Assembly (NCBI GenBank): GCA_033439255.1
Contig: CM065882.1
Coordinates: 1,612,001-1,676,000, forward strand
Length of the DNA: 64,000 nt
From: Hericium rajendrae
Lineage: Eukaryota; Basidiomycota; Agaricomycetes; Russulales; Hericiaceae
Direction of reading: 5' to 3'
A program made the translations under genes and the position numbers. The notes beneath the pieces were generated by a model that was not told the origin of the DNA, ran no database searches, and worked only from the letters and a program-made list of their open reading frames with translations. Shown one piece after another: positions 23,301 to 33,958 of the stretch. How positions within the stretch are numbered: the stretch's first letter is position 1; each line of letters opens with the position of its first letter.

Positions 23301-23565
23301 TTTGTTATGACATAAATATGTTTTATTGAAAAAATCTAGGTGGTGGAATGCAAAGAAGACGCATGGTACTATTATGCCAGGTAAAAGTGAAATGAGAAGC
23401 ACTGCAGGAGGAGGAGGAGGGGAAGAAGGGGGAGGAGGTCCAGCTGCAAAAAGCAAAGGTCAATGTGCAACTACTCCAAAGAGAGCAGTAAATGCAGCAA
23501 GACAGCAAGCAAGAGCCAGACGAGGTAGAGAGCTAAGAAATGCATACTGGGACAATGAGGTATAA
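20373..23565 (+). CDS. TET/JBP-like 2-oxoglutarate/Fe(II) dioxygenase (candidate 5-methylcytosine oxidase)
   Basis: About twelve exons with 45-60 nt introns keep an open frame from ATG 20373 (MATLLHVRWK) to the stop at 23565. The C-terminal part fits the fungal Tet-like fold: an HxD iron pair in APQHGDNDEGWS (His codon 23161), the distal His in VWWWNAKKTHGTIMP (His codon 23362), and Arg 11 residues on as a candidate 2-oxoglutarate ligand. Upstream are an acidic Ser/Asp stretch (SDENSDMDISSDSGSD), a helical EKMVKLAQVEAVEALRQMR segment and a Cys/His-containing GCYTCGHLAASEACILK. The tail is basic and Ala/Arg-rich, suiting DNA binding. Fungal TET/JBP genes form lineage-specific families linked to transposons. 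No transposase touches this one. Substrate is inferred. Confidence 0.7.
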
Positions 23566-23578
23566 CAGAGCAGAGTAG

Positions 23579-24632
23579 TTAGAAATATGGAGACCATAGC
23601 TTATACTTTTGAACCGGCCAAGTATTTGATCTAATCCAATTATGATCTGACCATTCCCACAAACTAAAGGTTCCTTCTCCTCTATGTGATGATTCTCTAT
23701 ATCCAAAACCAGAGCCATAATGCAGATAAACCTCTTTTAGATGAGGTAAACCTGCAACTGAGTTGAATACCACCGATGTTTCCAGGTTGTGCATCAGAAC
23801 ACCACATTTTTCAAAATATGCAGGATTTGGATTGTGTTCTGATTCATCATCAGCATCTGAGATGTCTTCATTGCCTGGAAAGTGTGCATCTTCTGGCCAA
23901 TCTGAGATAAGCCATGTGGTTGAAATGATAAGACGTGTGACATTTGAAAACTGCATCAATGATGAGATCCAGATTTGTCTTGATAGCCATGGATATGTGT
24001 AATGACCATATGGCTCCTACAGTAAATAAGACATGTCAGAACAACTGGAGAAGATAGACCCAAATTATATACATCAGTGTCCTCATCTGAATGATTGATG
24101 ATGGAAAGAGTGATGGATTGTTGGTTGAGACTTTTCATCCATTTTGATATGACTTGAAGATGATAAGATTGAATATTGTCCATGGATATAACAATAGAAG
24201 AGATGGTGGTGAGACGTGAAAAGAGAGTGTCTGCCTGATTGAGAACATAGGCATCTAAGATTTGAAGAATTTTGACAAGTCTTTGTGGAAGGTTGATTGA
24301 ATAAATCCGAGGAGAAAGGACTCCCTCATGGAATACGATGGTGGTGACATTTATAAAGATGAATTCAGAACGAGAAGAGATAAGAGGATTTATAATAGCA
24401 AAGTGTTGACGAAGCTGCAAGGAGATGGTATTGATATATTGCAAGCTCAAAGAAAGATAGATAATCTTACTGTTTTCAGAAATCCGAAGAACTGTCTTGA
24501 TGTACGAAGATGAACTGTGGTAGGGCGATGTGCCACTGCTCTAAGTACAGCCTTGTTGATAAGACGCATATCTCCAGCTTTTAGCATAGGATCTGCACAA
24601 ATTCTAGTGTATATCTCTGTAGGAAGTTTCAT
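23579..24632 (-). CDS. F-box-like protein, convergent with the TET-like gene
   Basis: The start chosen is ATG 24632, because LPTEIYTRICADPMLKAGDMRLIN fits the first helices of a fungal F-box. Two introns restore one frame: 24415-24470 (GTAAGA...TTGCAG, 56 nt) and a GTATAT...TGTAG intron near 24018-24065. The body is hydrophobic and Leu/Ile-rich (TTISSIVISMDNIQ), LRR-like, with an acidic stretch (EDISDADDESEHN) toward the end. The stop lies only 13 bp from the stop of the TET-like gene, so the two 3' ends must overlap as transcripts. Its promoter contains the double palindrome at 24750-24872. Target unknown. Confidence 0.6.
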
Positions 24633-24749
24633 GATCGTGAAGAGCAGAGAGTGAATAATGGAAAGAAGATGGCCAGATGAAAGATAAAAGAAGTAGAGAT
24701 AGCATCGATTGCGTGGCATACATGTGATGTCACAAGACAAGGTCACAGC

Positions 24750-24872
24750 AGATCACATGACCTCAGCCACCAGACCTTGTCCGGCCGGACAAGGTCAGAG
24801 TGGGTCATGTGACCTTAGCACAGCCACCAGACCTTGTCCGGCCGGACAAGGTCAGAGTGGGTCATGTGATCT
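24750..24872. promoter_or_regulatory. Double palindrome with three E-box-like sites, upstream of the F-box gene
   Basis: Two perfect palindromes (24773-24796 and 24830-24853; arms GACCTTGT/ACAAGGTC, core CCGGCCGG) repeat with a 57-bp period. GATCACATGAC (24751), GTCATGTGACC (24804) and GTCATGTGATC (24861) alternate with them. The array is ~120 bp before the ATG at 24632 and 45 bp from the left end of E2. Confidence 0.55.
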
Positions 24873-26331
24873 CAGCACAGTCATCTGACACTTGTGCAGT
24901 TGCAAAATATGATTATCATCTGAAAAAATGGTTTTTTATATAGCTGCAGGTTATTTTATAGGTGCTATAGGTGTGCTATAGGAGCTATGTATTTTTCATA
25001 TCTAGCTATGTAGAACTATGAGGGCTATCATAGCCTCCATAGCTAATAGTGCCAGCTATATAGTGTTATCATAGCCTTCATAGTCTGTAGTTTGAGATAT
25101 ATAGCACTATCATACTTGAAGAGGTAGCCTATGGCTACTATGGTTACTATTGTCATTATGCTAAGTCAGCCACTAGTATCAAAGATCCCAAGTCAAAATT
25201 CTTTATTCATAATCGGAGACTACTACAAACAAGTTTACTACAATGTACTACTATAGATAATTAGACCCGAAGAATATTTCTGCCTATGCTGCAGATGATG
25301 CAGCATGGACACGCGCACGAGGTGCGCGGTGCGTGTGCAACACGGCGCGCACGCGCACGAGCGTGCGCAATGCAGCGGGCACGCGCATGAGGCGCGCAGC
25401 AGCCTTACGCGATAAAAGAGCATGCACACAAGGCGCGGATGCCGTACGCGGCACGGCAGACCCGCGTGCGAGGTGCGGATCCGCACCTGCCGCGTGCGGG
25501 AGCGAGGCGCGAGGTTCGCGGGCCGTGTGCGAGGCGTCGGGCTGCGGCGGGGCCTGCATACGAGTGCGGGGGTGTGCGTTGACATGTGCCAGCTTGCGTG
25601 CGCTACCATGCGTGAGTGCGGCCATATCTCCGCCCGCGCGGCCGTGCGCAGGGCAGCACAGCCAGGCGCAATGTAGGCGGGGCGGACCGCGAGGCCACGC
25701 GCGGAACGGCGGGCCCGTGCGCACAAGCAGCGGCCATGCGTGGCCGCCTCCGCACGTTGCGGAGCAGTGCGTCGCCCCCGGCATGCGGTCAGCGTGCTGG
25801 TGAGCCCTGCCAGTGCGCTCGCAGTCCGTGCGTGGCTGCGGTCGTGCGTGCGCTGACCTGACCGTACGCAGGGGCGCTGGCGTCGTCGCGGGGCCGCGTT
25901 CGTCCGTCCGGGCGCTGGCACGGGCCTGTGAGGCTGCCCGTGCACCCATGGGCCGTGCGCGGGCAAACCAGTGCGGGTGCGGGTGCACTGGCAGCCCTAT
26001 GCGGGTGTTGCGGCGACGCACGGCGCTGGTGACGTGTCGGGGGCGGCGGGGGCGCGAGGATGGCGATGGGATACGGTGGGGTGTGGAAATGGCGGCAGCG
26101 GGGACGGGGTGGGCAGAACGTGGGCGCGGGCTGTTGGAGCTACGTGGCAATGCGCAGGAGGCGGAGCGAGGCGCGCTGAACGAGTCTCGTTGCCGTTGCA
26201 ACGAGACTCGACGTTGTCGTCGTCCGCGTCGTCGAGGGGATGGGGCAGGTGGAGTGTGGTGAGTGATGGCGCGGGGTACCGTAGCGTGTTGTGCGGGGGA
26301 GGTGATTGGCCCGAAGGCAGAGAAACAAAAG

Positions 26332-26374
26332 AAAACGAGTATCACTCGTGCAGAGCACGAGCGATACTCGTTTT
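26332..26374. other. Conserved long hairpin in E2
   Basis: Same sequence and place as the E1 hairpin (8505-8547), between the GC core and the AT-rich spacer. Confidence 0.7.
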
Positions 26375-27106
26375 ATTAGCATGGTACAACGATGAGAGAC
26401 CGTGCTTACTTACCTGAAGGCCCTCAGCCCGGCTCCTAACCCTCCTGACTGCGAGGCGATGCGAACCGTCGAGTGTGTGGAGAGGAAGTACGAGGTTGGA
26501 GACGAGAGACGAGAGAGTGATGAGGTGGAAAGCGCGCGTCGTGCTTCAGCGAGGACTCGACTTGCGCGGTTAAGTTCTTTCGAGCACAACAAATCGAATA
26601 AATCGATTTTAAATCAGAAAAAAAGACTGATATTATAGAACGTACATAAAACGATATCTCATGAGAAACGATCGTAGGTATTGTACCATAGGCCACTGGC
26701 CAGCGAAGACAACTTACTCGGATCTGGCACTTAGCCTCTGTTGCGGGGCCCGGCAACCTTCGGCCCGGCGCTCGGCAGCCACGTTTCGGGCCCCGCTCGC
26801 AACGCCTATATAAGGCATGCGCGACGCGCGTCCTCTCTCTCTCTTTAACCTCCACCATCTCCCGCTTTCATGACCTTTGCTTACTGCTTGCTCTTATCTT
26901 CTTAGCCTCTAAGGTAAAGTCTCTTATGTTTCTTATGTTTCTACTACTCATGTTCTTATGTTTTTAGTTAATTTCGCTTTTTTGTAGTCATAGTAGGACT
27001 TTTAGGTAAGTTTTCTTATCTTTGTTATATTTTTTTAGCCTGATGTTTCTATATGTGTAGTTGATTTTCGCTTTTTGTTGTCTTGGTATGTTTTTTTTTT
27101 GTTGTC

Positions 27107-27220
27107 TTATCTTTTATTATCTTATCTTTTATTGTCTTATCTTTTATTATCTTATCTTTTATTATCTTATCTTTTATTATCTTATCTTTTATTATCTTAT
27201 CTTTTATTATCTTATCTTAA
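27107..27220 (+). repeat. TTATC microsatellite in E2
   Basis: Alternating TTATCTTTTA and TTATCTTATC units, i.e. dense GATAA motifs on the minus strand. Present but shorter in E1 (~9265-9320) and E3 (~34795-34850). It may be simple slippage, or a cluster of GATA-factor sites downstream of the TATA-like block. Confidence 0.6.
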
Positions 27221-27716
27221 TCTAAAATCTTGCTGTACTCTATTTAGATTATGAATTTATATATGATTGCTTGTATAGTTTGATTAGTCAGTTTATATAT
27301 TTTGTATTATTGTTATATAATGTGTAATAAAATTTATATTGATTTGCTTTTTTGCTAGTTTGATTGTGTTGTAATATCAAGTCTAACAATTGGTCAAATT
27401 TTGAAATAATTCAGATAAATAAAATATAGTGTAGAAAGTTGATATAGTCTTAATAGTCTGAGATAAGATGACTAGTATTCATATAGCTTATAGTATGAAT
27501 AGTACACATATAATATATAGTTAGCATAGTTCTTATAGCTACTTTATACTATGATAGCTATGATAGCTCTCTATAGCTGTCCTATCTGGCTCTATAGCTC
27601 TATATAGATGACACTCAAGCTATATAGAGGTATGAAGAAAAGGAGACAGCTATGGAGCTATTAGAACTATGTAGTCAATATAGTCATATATAGCTCTGAC
27701 AATTTTCTCAGATGAT

Positions 27717-27988
27717 ATCTTCTGAATGTACTAGCTGAAATCAGGACAGTAATAAACTAGATGTACAAGGAATAATGCAGAAAGGATGTACAGTAAGAGG
27801 CAACAAGGGCTTATCTGTATCTGAGACGTGGCACCCCCAATTTAGCAAAAGACTGACGATGTCACAGCAAGTTTTTACATGGCATGGACTGTCATCCTTT
27901 CTGCAAAAGCTGTAAGCATCCCCCCTACAACACCAACAGGATATGCGTTCAAAACTGAGAGAGATTATATAAAGCAAAGACTAAGTTA
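27717..27988. other. 3' flank of the uncharacterised gene at 28-29 kb
   Basis: No coding signal beyond a short minus-strand ORF without recognisable content. It lies between E2 and the gene stop. Confidence 0.35.
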
Positions 27989-29253
27989 AGTAGCAGAAGG
28001 TGCTGTGTCTTGCATAAAAGTGTCTTCTAATCCTTCTACACGATCTACCCCTTGGACGCTGCTGCTCTTCACCTTCTTCGCCTCCTTCTTCACTGAATAT
28101 CCAATGCGTCTCTTCATAGTCTTGGAAGGGGAAACAGTTTTAGTAAACTGTGCGGTATATACTTGCATGTCGTAAGCCTAATAGTGATGTGTGAGCAAGG
28201 TTGACGAGTAAAGATCAAAAGAAATAAGTTGCCTCTTGAAGCTGACGATCCAAAATAGCAATAGATCTGAGCTTGCACACCATTTGATACATGCCTTTCT
28301 TTGCCCAGAGCGGTACAGTACCAAAGGATACCTGCAGCTGAACTATTTGACCTGAGCGTATGACTGCTGGATCAATAGCAGTGTAGTCGTAGTTAGATGC
28401 TCTAAAAAAATATTCATCAGATTAAAGCGACATTGAACTGATGAAAACAAGAGATCGTACAAGGTATCAGATTGTCTCTCGTAATACTCCACTTTGTTGT
28501 CTTCGAGGTGAGCACCTACATTAGACGTAGCTTGCAGCAAGATACCTTGGGGATCTATGACGTCTCCAAATGGAACAGGACTATGACCCTGAGATTGAGA
28601 GAGGGGAGTGACATAGCGATTGGAAAAGGCGAAAGACGGATGATCTTCCGTCTGATCAGGGACCCAGGGTCTGAGACTGTTTACCGAATAGACACTATCG
28701 ATGAGATGGTGGATGGCAGCAATGCCCGTTATAGCCTGCTCAAAGATTGGTGAGCTGAAGCCTAGCAAATGCACGCTCTGCTTGGCCCAGATAGGCTTTC
28801 CAGGTAGGCTAAAATGATATCATTCAAGTTATTACAGACAAAAGAGAGATAAAGTTGACACGTACCGGTTACGATGCAAGACAGGAGGTAAATCATAGTC
28901 AAGCAAGACACCCTGCATCTCCCAGACAGCCTCTTCCAGTTCCGCCTCAGGATCACTGTTCCGTAAGACAACCTTTGCAGTACCATCGGGGGCCTTATGT
29001 GAAACATAGTTTGCACGCAAAAATTTGATCTGAGAAAGACAACGTTCAGAAAGAGGTCATAAGCAAGAATATAGCTAGACGCACATCTGACATATGTTTG
29101 AGCTGAAGGTGACGTGGCAATTGCTGAGCAGCATCCTCACAGATTTTGAGAGCATGAGTTTCTACAAATTGCGGTTAGCTAGGAGGAAGTGCAAAAGGAC
29201 ATAGACTTACGACAATCTGACTTGTCCAGAAATTGGATCAGAGAGTGAGACAT
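27989..29253 (-). CDS. Uncharacterised Agaricomycete family protein, multi-exon
   Basis: The start chosen is ATG 29253 (MSHSLIQFLDKSDC, then GTAAGT). Later exons give LKHMSD, IKFLRANYVSHKAPDGTAKV, LLDYDLPPVLHRNR, PTWKAYLGQAERAFARLQ, DVIDPQGILLQA, GAHLEDNKVEYYER, SGQIVQLQVSFGTVPLW, MYQMVCKLRSIAILDRQ and a basic tail with KKEAKKVKSS. The DPxGxL, HLEDNxVxYY and GxIVxxQ pattern is one I associate with abundant mushroom proteins of unknown function; this is recollection. Between about 28700 and 28790 two frames compete, so either an unusual small intron or a frameshift lies there. Confidence 0.5.
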
Positions 29254-29698
29254 TGTACGGTAAGAGAAGTTGGAGATGAAGAGACGCGTGTATATGAAAA
29301 TAGATGGAGACAAAATGAGGAAGAAGAGGAGTGATGCAAGAAAATTTGGGCGGTTTGACCTGGACAAAAAATGAGATGAGGTGATTTCACATATTTGTTT
29401 GATTGGTAGACGGTCAGAAAAATATCATGTGGATAGACAGGTGAAGAGCGTTACCAGGATAGTCATAGACTTTGCAATTCTATGTGAGTAAAGCGAAGGT
29501 GTCCAGACCATCTGAGAAATGGATCTGGGTTATGTCAATGGGCACTGCCAATCAGCTTAGGCCATGCTGCAAAAATTGGACGGAGCAACAGTGTTAGTGG
29601 AGAAGCAAAGATTGTTAAAAGTTTTAGAGATCTGTAGATTCTGTCAACTGGATCAACGTCCCAATTCAGCTGTTTGCCAACTCCGTTAAACAGCACTA
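29254..29698. other. Non-coding flank with a possible orphan element end
   Basis: Contains CATCTGAGAAATGG at 29509, similar to the left ends of the E elements, but no matching right end was found. Otherwise nothing recognised. Confidence 0.3.
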
Positions 29699-29750
29699 CA
29701 GAACTTGGGGGAAGAGGGCCAATGCTGTGCATGGCAAAACGATTCCTTTT
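29699..29750 (-). other. Helitron-like 3' terminal hairpin block, relic
   Basis: On the minus strand this block matches 50806-50860 at about 86% by eye, starting AAAAGGAATCGT. It contains a hairpin with GCCATGC and GCATTGGC arms, where the other copy has GCCGTGC and GCATCGGC: paired changes that keep the stem. The 50.8 kb copy follows the Helitron coding region directly, so this is likely the end of a second, decayed or non-autonomous Helitron extending to the right. Confidence 0.4.
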
Positions 29751-30321
29751 ATTATTATTAATGAAGGTATATAAATTACCTCACACATAGATCAGACACA
29801 CCATGCCCTGCCTCTGATGTCTTATGCATGGGCTCAGATGCTACACATGCTAGCATATGTATGGCTAATAAATGGTCATAGCTATGCACAAGCACATCAG
29901 TTAGCACACCTATGTAGGCATGTCATGTACCTGTACCTCATGCCTTATACTTGGCATGTAGCATTGTGCTAGGGCCAGTACCTCGTGCATGCCTGCTACA
30001 CCTCATGCCAGCCCACTGTGCCTCATGTTCACTGGCCACACCCTATGCTGGTTCACCACATCTCGATGTACCTTGTGGATGGGCCAGTGACAGCTCAGAG
30101 ATGGCTACAGCTGAATATGAGCATGTCAGTCAGCACAACTATATACACACATTGTGTGTTGCCATGTGCAGGTATGTCACTTGCCTGTACCTTTGTTGAG
30201 ATCGGGGCAAATGCTCATTACCAAAGCACACTAAGTGTGATTTTCATCTTATCTCGTTCCTTACCTTTAGATTAGATGTTTCAGGCCTGGAGCCCAGATC
30301 GATTATGTACACTACTGTACA
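29751..30321. other. No gene; possibly interior of a non-autonomous Helitron
   Basis: Rich in CATG-containing simple motifs (ACATGCTAGCATATGTATGG). Small ORFs lack known content. It is bounded left by the hairpin block and right by MITE1. Confidence 0.3.
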
Positions 30322-30742
30322 CATCAGGAAGCCCCTAAACTTTCTGATTTGACCTGTGGAAATCTGCGGGACCTGCAGAACATCGTGCGAGTCAAGTCAG
30401 ACACATCAGATGATGTCAAAGAGCTATTAGTTAGGTTAAGATAGCATCAGATAAAATCAGACAGTCTCAGACAACATCAGATTATTTGACTACCAGATTC
30501 AGTCAGAAATGATCTCAGACAACAAAAGATTTTTGTAAATTTTAGATTAAGGAAATTGTATTATATTTAATAATTAAAGATAGATAACTACTATATCTAA
30601 CAAGAGGTCTCTACTGTTTAAGCTAAATATTTAATGAGATATTAACATATGAAAATTTGCAACAGGTGTATCAGACTCTGCAGTAGCTGCAGTTATTGTA
30701 AAAGTGACAGACTGTCTCAGAAAGTTTAGGGGCTTCCTGATG
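30322..30742. mobile_element. MITE1 (421 bp), Plavaka-type ends
   Basis: Starts CATCAGGAAGCCCC and ends GGGGCTTCCTGATG. The inverted repeat extends through AAACTTTCTGA. 2-bp duplication CA at 30320-30321 and 30743-30744. The interior is AT-rich with TAACTACTATATCTAACA, shared with MITE3 and MITE4. Confidence 0.8.
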
Positions 30743-30769
30743 CAGTTGCTTTCAGCCCCTTGTGCTGTT

Positions 30770-30983
30770 GATGTAGGCACAAGTTTGCAGGATGTTTACC
30801 TCAGTGAATTCTTCTATCACTGAGGTATGTGATCTATGCTTCTTTCATTGATTATTAATGTACTTACTTCATGGGCAGTCCTGACTGCTCGGTATCATTC
30901 TAGGTACATAATCAATGCAGTGAATTCTTCTATCACTAAGTCCTGACTGCTCAGTATCATTTTAGATACCTCTCATACCCTAG
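30770..30983 (+). repeat. Probable 5' LTR of the copia relic
   Basis: Begins TGTTGATGTAGGCAC and ends at the primer-binding site. It contains an internal duplication (AGTGAATTCTTCTATCACT, twice). No second copy in the window, so its limits are not confirmed. Confidence 0.4.
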
Positions 30984-30998
30984 TTCTTCTAAGAGGTT

Positions 30999-32061
30999 AT
31001 GGGCCCTGGTTCTGAATCAATGTTGCTCAACAACTCATTCAACCTTTACACTGTCCCAAAGCTCACAGCCAAAGGCTCGAACTGGGTGATGTACAAAACC
31101 TGCATCGTGACCATGATCGGAGTGAAAGGTTTGATGCACCATCTGAGAGGCACCGCCAAGGAACCAAAGGAACCATTGACATCACTCAATAAAGACAAAA
31201 AGGATGTCAATCTGATGACCAAGCAACTGGATGATTACAAAGAAAAGTGGGACAAGTGGCTCCAACAGGAATATACCATCAAACAACAGATCTTCTTGAC
31301 GATCACCAAATCACTCCTTTTATGCATGCAAGATCTCGATCGTGCACACAAAGTATGGTCTACCATACTTGTAATGAATACAAGGGCAAGACCAAAATGA
31401 TCCAAATTGATCTCCGGTGATGGCTCCAGGAGACAGGTTGTCAAACCAGCGGCGACGTCCATAAGCACTTCAATTTGTTGCTTTGCATAAAGGAAGAATT
31501 AGCAGGCATGGGGGCTAAACTAATTGACACCAATTTCACTGCCATAATTTTATCTTTACTCCCCACTGACTACAATCCTGTCCTCTCAGCAATGCTCTCA
31601 GCTGCTTGTATCACTGGAAAGACCATCCTGCCAATGACCATCATTTCTCACGTCGATGAGGAATTTGATCACCATGCGATCAAGGCCCAGCTCAACAAGG
31701 TTGATACAGTGCTCATCGTGGGATCTGATCCAAAGAAGCATGGCACTAGCCAAGACATGTGTGGCAACAGCAATGGCAGCAGCTCTGGCACGAAGAACAA
31801 TGTCAAGTGCTCGAACTGCAGACACCATTTTCACAGCACCGCTAATTGCTGGCAGAAAGAAGACAGAAAGGAGGGGCAGGAATCCGATAGGAAGGGCAAG
31901 AGCAGCAGGAAAGACAAGGACAGCAATGGGAAAGGTACAGCAAATGTGGCTGCCACCCTCGAGACCCATTTTGCTTTCTCAGCACTAGCTGCCATGGTTC
32001 CCGACTCAGCGCTGATGCAATGCATCGACATCAGCACCAGTCACCATTACTCCTCTTTCTG
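30999..32061 (+). pseudogene. Copia Gag region
   Basis: Recognised by GSNWVMYKTCIVTMIG near the start, KQQIFLTITKSLL in the middle, AGMGAKLIDTNFTAIILSLLP later and a CSNCRHHFHSTANCW knuckle, the usual order of copia-type Gag. It is part of a broken element. Confidence 0.7.
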
Positions 32062-32990
32062 ATCAGAATTCTTGAACTTCCATCAGATTGCACCTAAACC
32101 GATCATCACTGCTGACAAGCATGTTTTCTTCGTGACAGGCTGCGGTGATGTAATTATTACCTTCTCAAATGGTGACACAGTCACCAGGATCACCCTGAAG
32201 GATGTACTGTACCATTTTGATCATAGGCTCATGGGGGTTGAGCTGTGACTGAGAACTTAGTAGGCTCATTTGGTCTCTTAGGCTCACAACGGGCTGTGAC
32301 CCATGACCAAAATAAAATAGGCTCACTCATCCCTTATGTTTTCAGGGATTTGCAGGCTCATATGCTTGGAGACATCTCATATTATCTTGTTGCATCTGAA
32401 AAATGTGAAATCTACATAGACTGGTGTTAGATTATGCAGTCTATCATATGGCTATGTGGTCTACATAGTTCCCTTCTCATATATATATAGAGCTATAATA
32501 GCCATTATAGTTTCCATAGCAGTAGGTACAAGAGATATAGCACTATGTAAACATGAGGGATGGCTATGATTGCTATATAACCTCCTAAGCATGCTATGGG
32601 AGCTATGTGCCCTATGACTAGACAGATAGACACCCAAGACATCAAGCTAAATTTTATTATATAGCAGACCAGAGCACAAGCTGAGTTGTCAAGGTGAATT
32701 TATTGACAATCCCAATGTAGCTACAGTAGTCACTAGCTACGATGATTATAACATCGGCAAGACAATGCATGCGGAGAGGGCTGGGGCCATCTATGAAGGC
32801 GCAGGCCATGTGCGAGGAGCGCGGGACATGCGCTTAGGGCGCCGAGATGTGCGCGAGAGGGTGGGACGTGCCAAAATGGCAAGGATGTGCGCGAAATGGC
32901 GGGGATGTGCACAAAACGGCGGGGACGTGCGCGAAATGGCGGGGACGTGTGCGAAACGGCGGTGCCGTGCGCGAGGCATCCAAGACGTGC

Positions 32991-33090
32991 GCGAGGCGAC
33001 CGAGAGAGCAGCGAGGCGACCGAGAGAGCAGCGAGGCGACCGAGAGAGCAGCGAGGCGACCGAGAGAGCAGCGAGGCGACCGAGAGAGCA
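32991..33090 (+). repeat. Five exact 20-bp tandem repeats in the E3 core
   Basis: Unit GCGAGGCGACCGAGAGAGCA five times with no mismatch, so recently expanded. Around it are looser repeats of the type GCGAAATGGCGGGGACGTGC (32880-32970). Confidence 0.9.
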
Positions 33091-33929
33091 GCGATGGGCA
33101 CGAAGGGGCGGAGGCATGCACGAGGGGGCGGAGGCATGCGCCAAAGGGCGGCGACGTGCGCCAGAGGGCGACGACGTGCGCGAGAGGGCGACGACACCGA
33201 GGCGTGGGCGAGGCATGCAAGACATGCGCGATGCGAGGGCGGCGTGCACGAGAAGGCGGCAACGTGCACGAGAGGGCAACGACAGGTGCGAAACAGGCGC
33301 GAGGGGTGCGAGACAGGCGCGAGACGTGCGTGAGGAGAGTGGGTCGCACGCGGTCTACTTGGCTCGTGCGCGAGCTGCGGCCGTGCGTGGTCCGTTGGGT
33401 GCATGCAGGGCGGAGTGGACTCTGCGCAACGTGCGCGTCGTGTCCGCGCGCTGGCGCTGCCATGCGAGGATGCGTGTGGGGGCTTGAGCGATGTTGACGG
33501 GGTCCGTGCGCACGGGTTCGTGTGCTGGCGCAGGCATGCGCAGCCGTGTGCTGGTGCTGTCGTGGGGGACCGTGCTCATGGGCAGACGGGCGTGTGGCTG
33601 GCGACGCAGTATGAGGCGGACGACGCGTTGTCGAGTCTTGTTGCCGTGGCAACGAGACTGCTTTGCTGGGTGAGCAGGCTCTTGAGGCCGTGTCCGTGGG
33701 TGCTGGGAGTGCCTGCGTGTGGTTGGTACCATGTGCGAGCCGGTGGAAGTCCCCGCGTGTTGTCGCAGCTGTGTGCGCGGGATGGGGGTGGCGTGTGTCA
33801 GCGGTGGCACGGGCGTGGGTTGTCGACGAGGCAGGGAGTGGGAAAACAGGCGCAGAGTGCGTGAGAGACGAGGCGGGGTGTCGAAGGGCATGGAAGGTGG
33901 CGTAGAGTGGTCGAAGAACAAGTGAAAAT

Positions 33930-33958
33930 GAGTCTCGCTCGATAATCGAGCGAGACTC
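33930..33958. other. Perfect hairpin in E3
   Basis: A 14-bp perfect stem GAGTCTCGCTCGAT with a one-base loop, placed exactly where E1 and E2 have their 43-nt hairpin but with a different stem sequence. Confidence 0.7.

Larger units (their letters stand above)
24917..27714. mobile_element. Non-autonomous TIR element E2 (2798 bp), sister of E1
   Basis: Ends CATCTGAAAAAATGG and CAATTTTCTCAGATG as in E1, with 2-bp duplication AT (24915-24916, 27715-27716). Same order of parts: TAGCTAT arm, GC-rich core (~25290-26280), hairpin (26332-26374), TATA-like box (26805-26816), TTATC microsatellite (27107-27220, much longer than in E1), AT-rich arm. The right half is almost identical to E1, while the GC core aligns only in blocks. 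No protein gene found. Confidence 0.8.

Noticed and set aside
29535-29732. 65-residue minus-strand ORF starting MHSIGPLPPSS
   Set aside because: Its start coincides with the hairpin block shared with 50806-50860, where the matching sequence is non-coding.
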